The translations under genes were made by a program, and so were the position numbers. The notes under the pieces were generated by a model. That model was not told where the DNA came from and did no database searches. It worked only from the letters and a program-made list of their open reading frames with translations. A DNA stretch of 5,847 nucleotides from Candidatus Aminicenantota bacterium (GTDB lineage Bacteria; Acidobacteriota; Aminicenantia; Aminicenantales; Saccharicenantaceae). The DNA lies in the NCBI GenBank assembly GCA_011048485.1, contig DSDX01000241.1:1-5847 (forward strand). Direction: 5' to 3'. This document shows positions 5,609-5,847 of this stretch, piece after piece; within the stretch, counting starts at the first letter, position 1; the number at the start of each line of letters is the position of its first letter.

Positions 5609-5847
5609 GGTTGTCCCTCTTGCGGAATAGGGCCAGGACCGCGAAGACGCCGGCCAGGATGACCGCGATCTGGCCAACGAGATCGAGCGTCCGGCCCTTC
5701 CAGAGGACGTCGCCGAAGGTCCCCGTTTCGGCCCCCGAGGCCAGGGCCGGCACTTGGCCGACCAGGCCCTTCATGACCAGGGCGTCGATGACGATGAAGG
5801 CGACGAAAACGACGGGGAAGGCCCAGTTCACGAGCCGCGATTCGCGG
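5601..5847 (-). CDS. Small membrane subunit, MbhE / MrpA-C-terminus / NuoJ-like, 5' end cut by window edge
   Basis: The frame is open to the right edge. A GTG at 5831 would give a 76-residue protein, but no ribosome binding site precedes it and the frame continues upstream (RESRL before the GTG), so I treat the gene as partial. Two hydrophobic helices are visible, about residues 3-25 and 49-70 counted from the GTG, joined by a loop ending GDVLWKGRTLDLVGQIAV. This resembles the MbhE protein and the C-terminus of MrpA (pattern FRGxDTLGE followed by a helix), and more loosely the last helices of NuoJ. The Glu of the LGE pattern would be Gln54 here. The TAA stop overlaps the NuoK-like gene by 8 bases. 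It is probably an ion-translocating module subunit; whether it is a stand-alone MbhE type or the end of a longer NuoJ-like protein cannot be seen. Confidence 0.65.
   Translation of the reverse strand, partial: RESRLVNWAFPVVFVAFIVIDALVMKGLVGQVPALASGAETGTFGDVLWKGRTLDLVGQIAVILAGVFAVLALFRKRDNHD
5614..5619 (-). promoter_or_regulatory. Ribosome binding site fixing the NuoK-like start
   Basis: GAGGGA on the minus strand lies 5 bases before the ATG at 5608, inside the end of the preceding gene. It favours this start over the upstream in-frame ATG at 5677. Confidence 0.65.

Noticed and set aside
4739..5662. Plus-strand open frame of 307 codons opposite the small membrane subunits
   Set aside because: Low-complexity Asp/Gly/Glu/Gln-rich translation typical of an antisense shadow over membrane-protein genes.
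5609..5677. Upstream ATG at 5677 extending the NuoK-like protein by 23 residues
   Set aside because: The extension is Arg/Ser-rich, overlaps the preceding gene by 77 bases, and NuoK-family proteins start right before the first helix; the ATG at 5608 has a good ribosome binding site.
5835..5847. Perfect 6-bp inverted repeat (CCGCGA-T-TCGCGG) at the right edge
   Set aside because: It lies within the open coding frame of the MbhE-like gene, is short and GC-rich, and has no T-run; a chance palindrome is the simplest reading.

Overview
The window is part of a bacterial chromosome. The coding regions are GC-rich and interrupted by one short, very AT-rich gap. The left end carries the 3' end of dnaA and a complete dnaN, both on the + strand. 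From about position 1468 to the right edge, the - strand carries a tightly packed operon for a membrane-bound, energy-converting (group 4) [NiFe] hydrogenase related to respiratory complex I. This suggests an anaerobic or facultatively anaerobic, ferredoxin-using, hydrogen-metabolising bacterium. I cannot fix the phylum from the sequence; a lineage such as Acidobacteriota/Aminicenantota is only a guess from general protein style.

Layout. 1-212: C-terminal DNA-binding domain of DnaA. 213-343: non-coding gap with one perfect DnaA box (236-244), a 69-base stretch of only about 20 % GC (255-323), and three copies of an AATAAGAA octamer. It looks like a candidate replication origin/unwinding element and also carries the dnaN leader. 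344-1441: dnaN (beta clamp). 1442-1467: a 26-base gap between convergent genes, with a short GC hairpin. 1468-1902: two-cluster ferredoxin subunit (NuoI/EchF-like). 1899-2870: membrane anchor (NuoH-like). 2858-4060: hydrogenase large subunit, keeping both cysteine pairs for the Ni-Fe site. 4057-4527: NuoC-like subunit. 4543-4962: hydrogenase small subunit (NuoB-like). 4964-5296: NuoA-like membrane subunit. 5300-5608: NuoK/MrpC-like subunit. 5601-5847: a small two-helix membrane protein (MbhE/NuoJ C-terminus-like), cut by the right edge.

How it works together (inference from the families). Reduced ferredoxin would give electrons to the NuoI-like subunit, which pass through the small-subunit cluster to the Ni-Fe site in the large subunit, where protons are reduced to H2. 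The NuoH, NuoA, NuoK and MbhE-like subunits, with antiporter-like subunits expected beyond the right edge, would couple this to H+ or Na+ translocation. No NADH-binding subunits (NuoE/F/G) lie in the window. Genes overlap by 4, 8 or 13 bases or are separated by no more than 15 bases, so they are almost certainly one transcript whose promoter lies outside the window.

Nothing here is a clearly new system. The points most worth following are the oriC-like gap with its repeats, the altered recognition residue in DnaA, and the hybrid make-up of the hydrogenase (a NuoA-like subunit lacking the usual acidic residues, beside a bona fide [NiFe] large subunit with a processing tail).
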